Positions 14,127 to 14,368 of a DNA stretch of 14,368 nt are shown here, in pieces (position 1 is the first letter of the stretch; every line of letters begins with the position of its first letter). The stretch comes from Candidatus Agrococcus pullicola. GTDB lineage: Bacteria; Actinomycetota; Actinomycetes; Actinomycetales; Microbacteriaceae. The stretch spans positions 1 to 14,368 of the forward strand of contig DXDC01000060.1 of assembly GCA_019115685.1 (NCBI GenBank). Direction: 5' to 3'. Position numbers and translations under genes: made by a program. Below the pieces are notes generated by a model, which was not told the origin of the DNA, did not search any database, and saw nothing but the letters and a program-made list of their open reading frames with translations.

Positions 14127-14159
14127 CATTCGGCCCCGGCTCGTAGCCGGGGCCGAATG
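14127..14159 (-). terminator. Strong hairpin terminator downstream of the tRNA pair
   Basis: CATTCGGCCCCGGCT (14127-14141) and AGCCGGGGCCGAATG (14145-14159) form a perfect 15-bp stem with a 3-base loop, 9 bases beyond the 3' end of tRNA-Met. No T-run follows on either strand. The symmetrical structure could end transcription from both sides. Confidence 0.65.
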
Positions 14160-14168
14160 TGGTCTCTG

Positions 14169-14242
14169 TAGCAGGAGCGGGGCTTGAACCCGCGACCTCA
14201 CGATTATGAGTCGTGCGCTCTCACCAACTGAGCTACACTGCC
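14169..14242 (-). tRNA. tRNA-Met (anticodon CAT)
   Basis: The leftward cloverleaf is clear: D stem GCTC/GAGC, anticodon stem CACGA/TCGTG with loop CTCATAA, T stem GCGGG/CCCGC with loop TTCAAGC. Anticodon CAT means methionine (elongator type, since the first pair is not the initiator mismatch) or, if the C is lysidine-modified, isoleucine. The acceptor GGCAGTG/TCCTGCT has G-T at 1-72 and 7-66 and a T-C mismatch at 6-67, weaker than usual. CCA is not encoded. Confidence 0.85.
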
Positions 14243-14265
14243 GCGAAACATCTTTCGATGCAACG

Positions 14266-14337
<72 letters not shown>

Positions 14338-14368
14338 GTGCTACCCACATGTGGGCAACCAGAAAATC

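Noticed and set aside
13790..14171. Open frames on both strands between the SDR and the tRNA genes
   Set aside because: Ser/Ala/Arg-rich, no start context, no motifs, and one runs into the tRNA terminator and tRNA-Met.

Overview
The window is high-GC DNA with GTG and TTG starts alongside ATG, strong AAGGAGG-type ribosome sites and tightly packed, ATGA/GTGA-coupled operons. It lacks rRNA, integrase or transposase genes. This suits a chromosomal segment of an actinomycete. The protein style is most like Microbacteriaceae, but that assignment is an inference.

Layout. Positions 1-190 hold the start of a leftward membrane protein cut by the window edge. Behind it (191-878) lie inverted repeats and a membrane-domain fragment, probably a decayed sensor-kinase gene. 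From 879 to 13626 there is one carbohydrate-catabolic island of four transcription units. (A) A leftward operon (4766 to 879) encodes a sugar-binding lipoprotein, two CUT1-type permeases and an SDR dehydrogenase; no ATPase gene is present. (B) A divergent DeoR-family regulator lies at 5115-5900. (C) A leftward operon (9440 to 5912) encodes a zinc alcohol/polyol dehydrogenase, a tartrate/D-malate-type beta-decarboxylating dehydrogenase and an aldehyde dehydrogenase. (D) A rightward operon (9727 to 13626) encodes a PfkB kinase, a LacD/YihT-type aldolase, a xylose-isomerase-like TIM barrel protein and a second SDR. The island ends in about 500 bp without a recognisable gene, followed by a strong hairpin and two leftward tRNA genes, Thr(GGT) and Met(CAT).

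How the genes may work together. ABC import brings in a sugar, polyol or sugar acid. The dehydrogenases and the TIM-barrel protein convert it to a ketose. The kinase makes a ketose 1-phosphate, the aldolase splits it to dihydroxyacetone phosphate plus a short aldehyde, and the aldehyde dehydrogenase oxidises that aldehyde. The beta-decarboxylating dehydrogenase may finish the resulting hydroxy acid. The kinase and aldolase closely resemble YihV and YihT of the sulfoquinovose sulfo-EMP pathway, and a DeoR regulator is also shared with that system. However, there is no YihS-type isomerase, sulfoquinovosidase or sulfolactaldehyde reductase, and two of the three sulfonate-contacting residues of YihV do not appear to be kept. 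The cluster therefore looks like an undescribed or little-described ketose-1-phosphate pathway built around sulfo-EMP-type enzymes, with an open substrate question.

Regulatory signals include an 18-bp perfect palindrome in the SBP/deoR divergent region, two TCRRACA-type repeats exactly 11 bp apart next to a good -10 box upstream of the zinc dehydrogenase, a third copy before the kinase, and a 13-bp leader hairpin whose loop is complementary to sequence just before the ribosome site.
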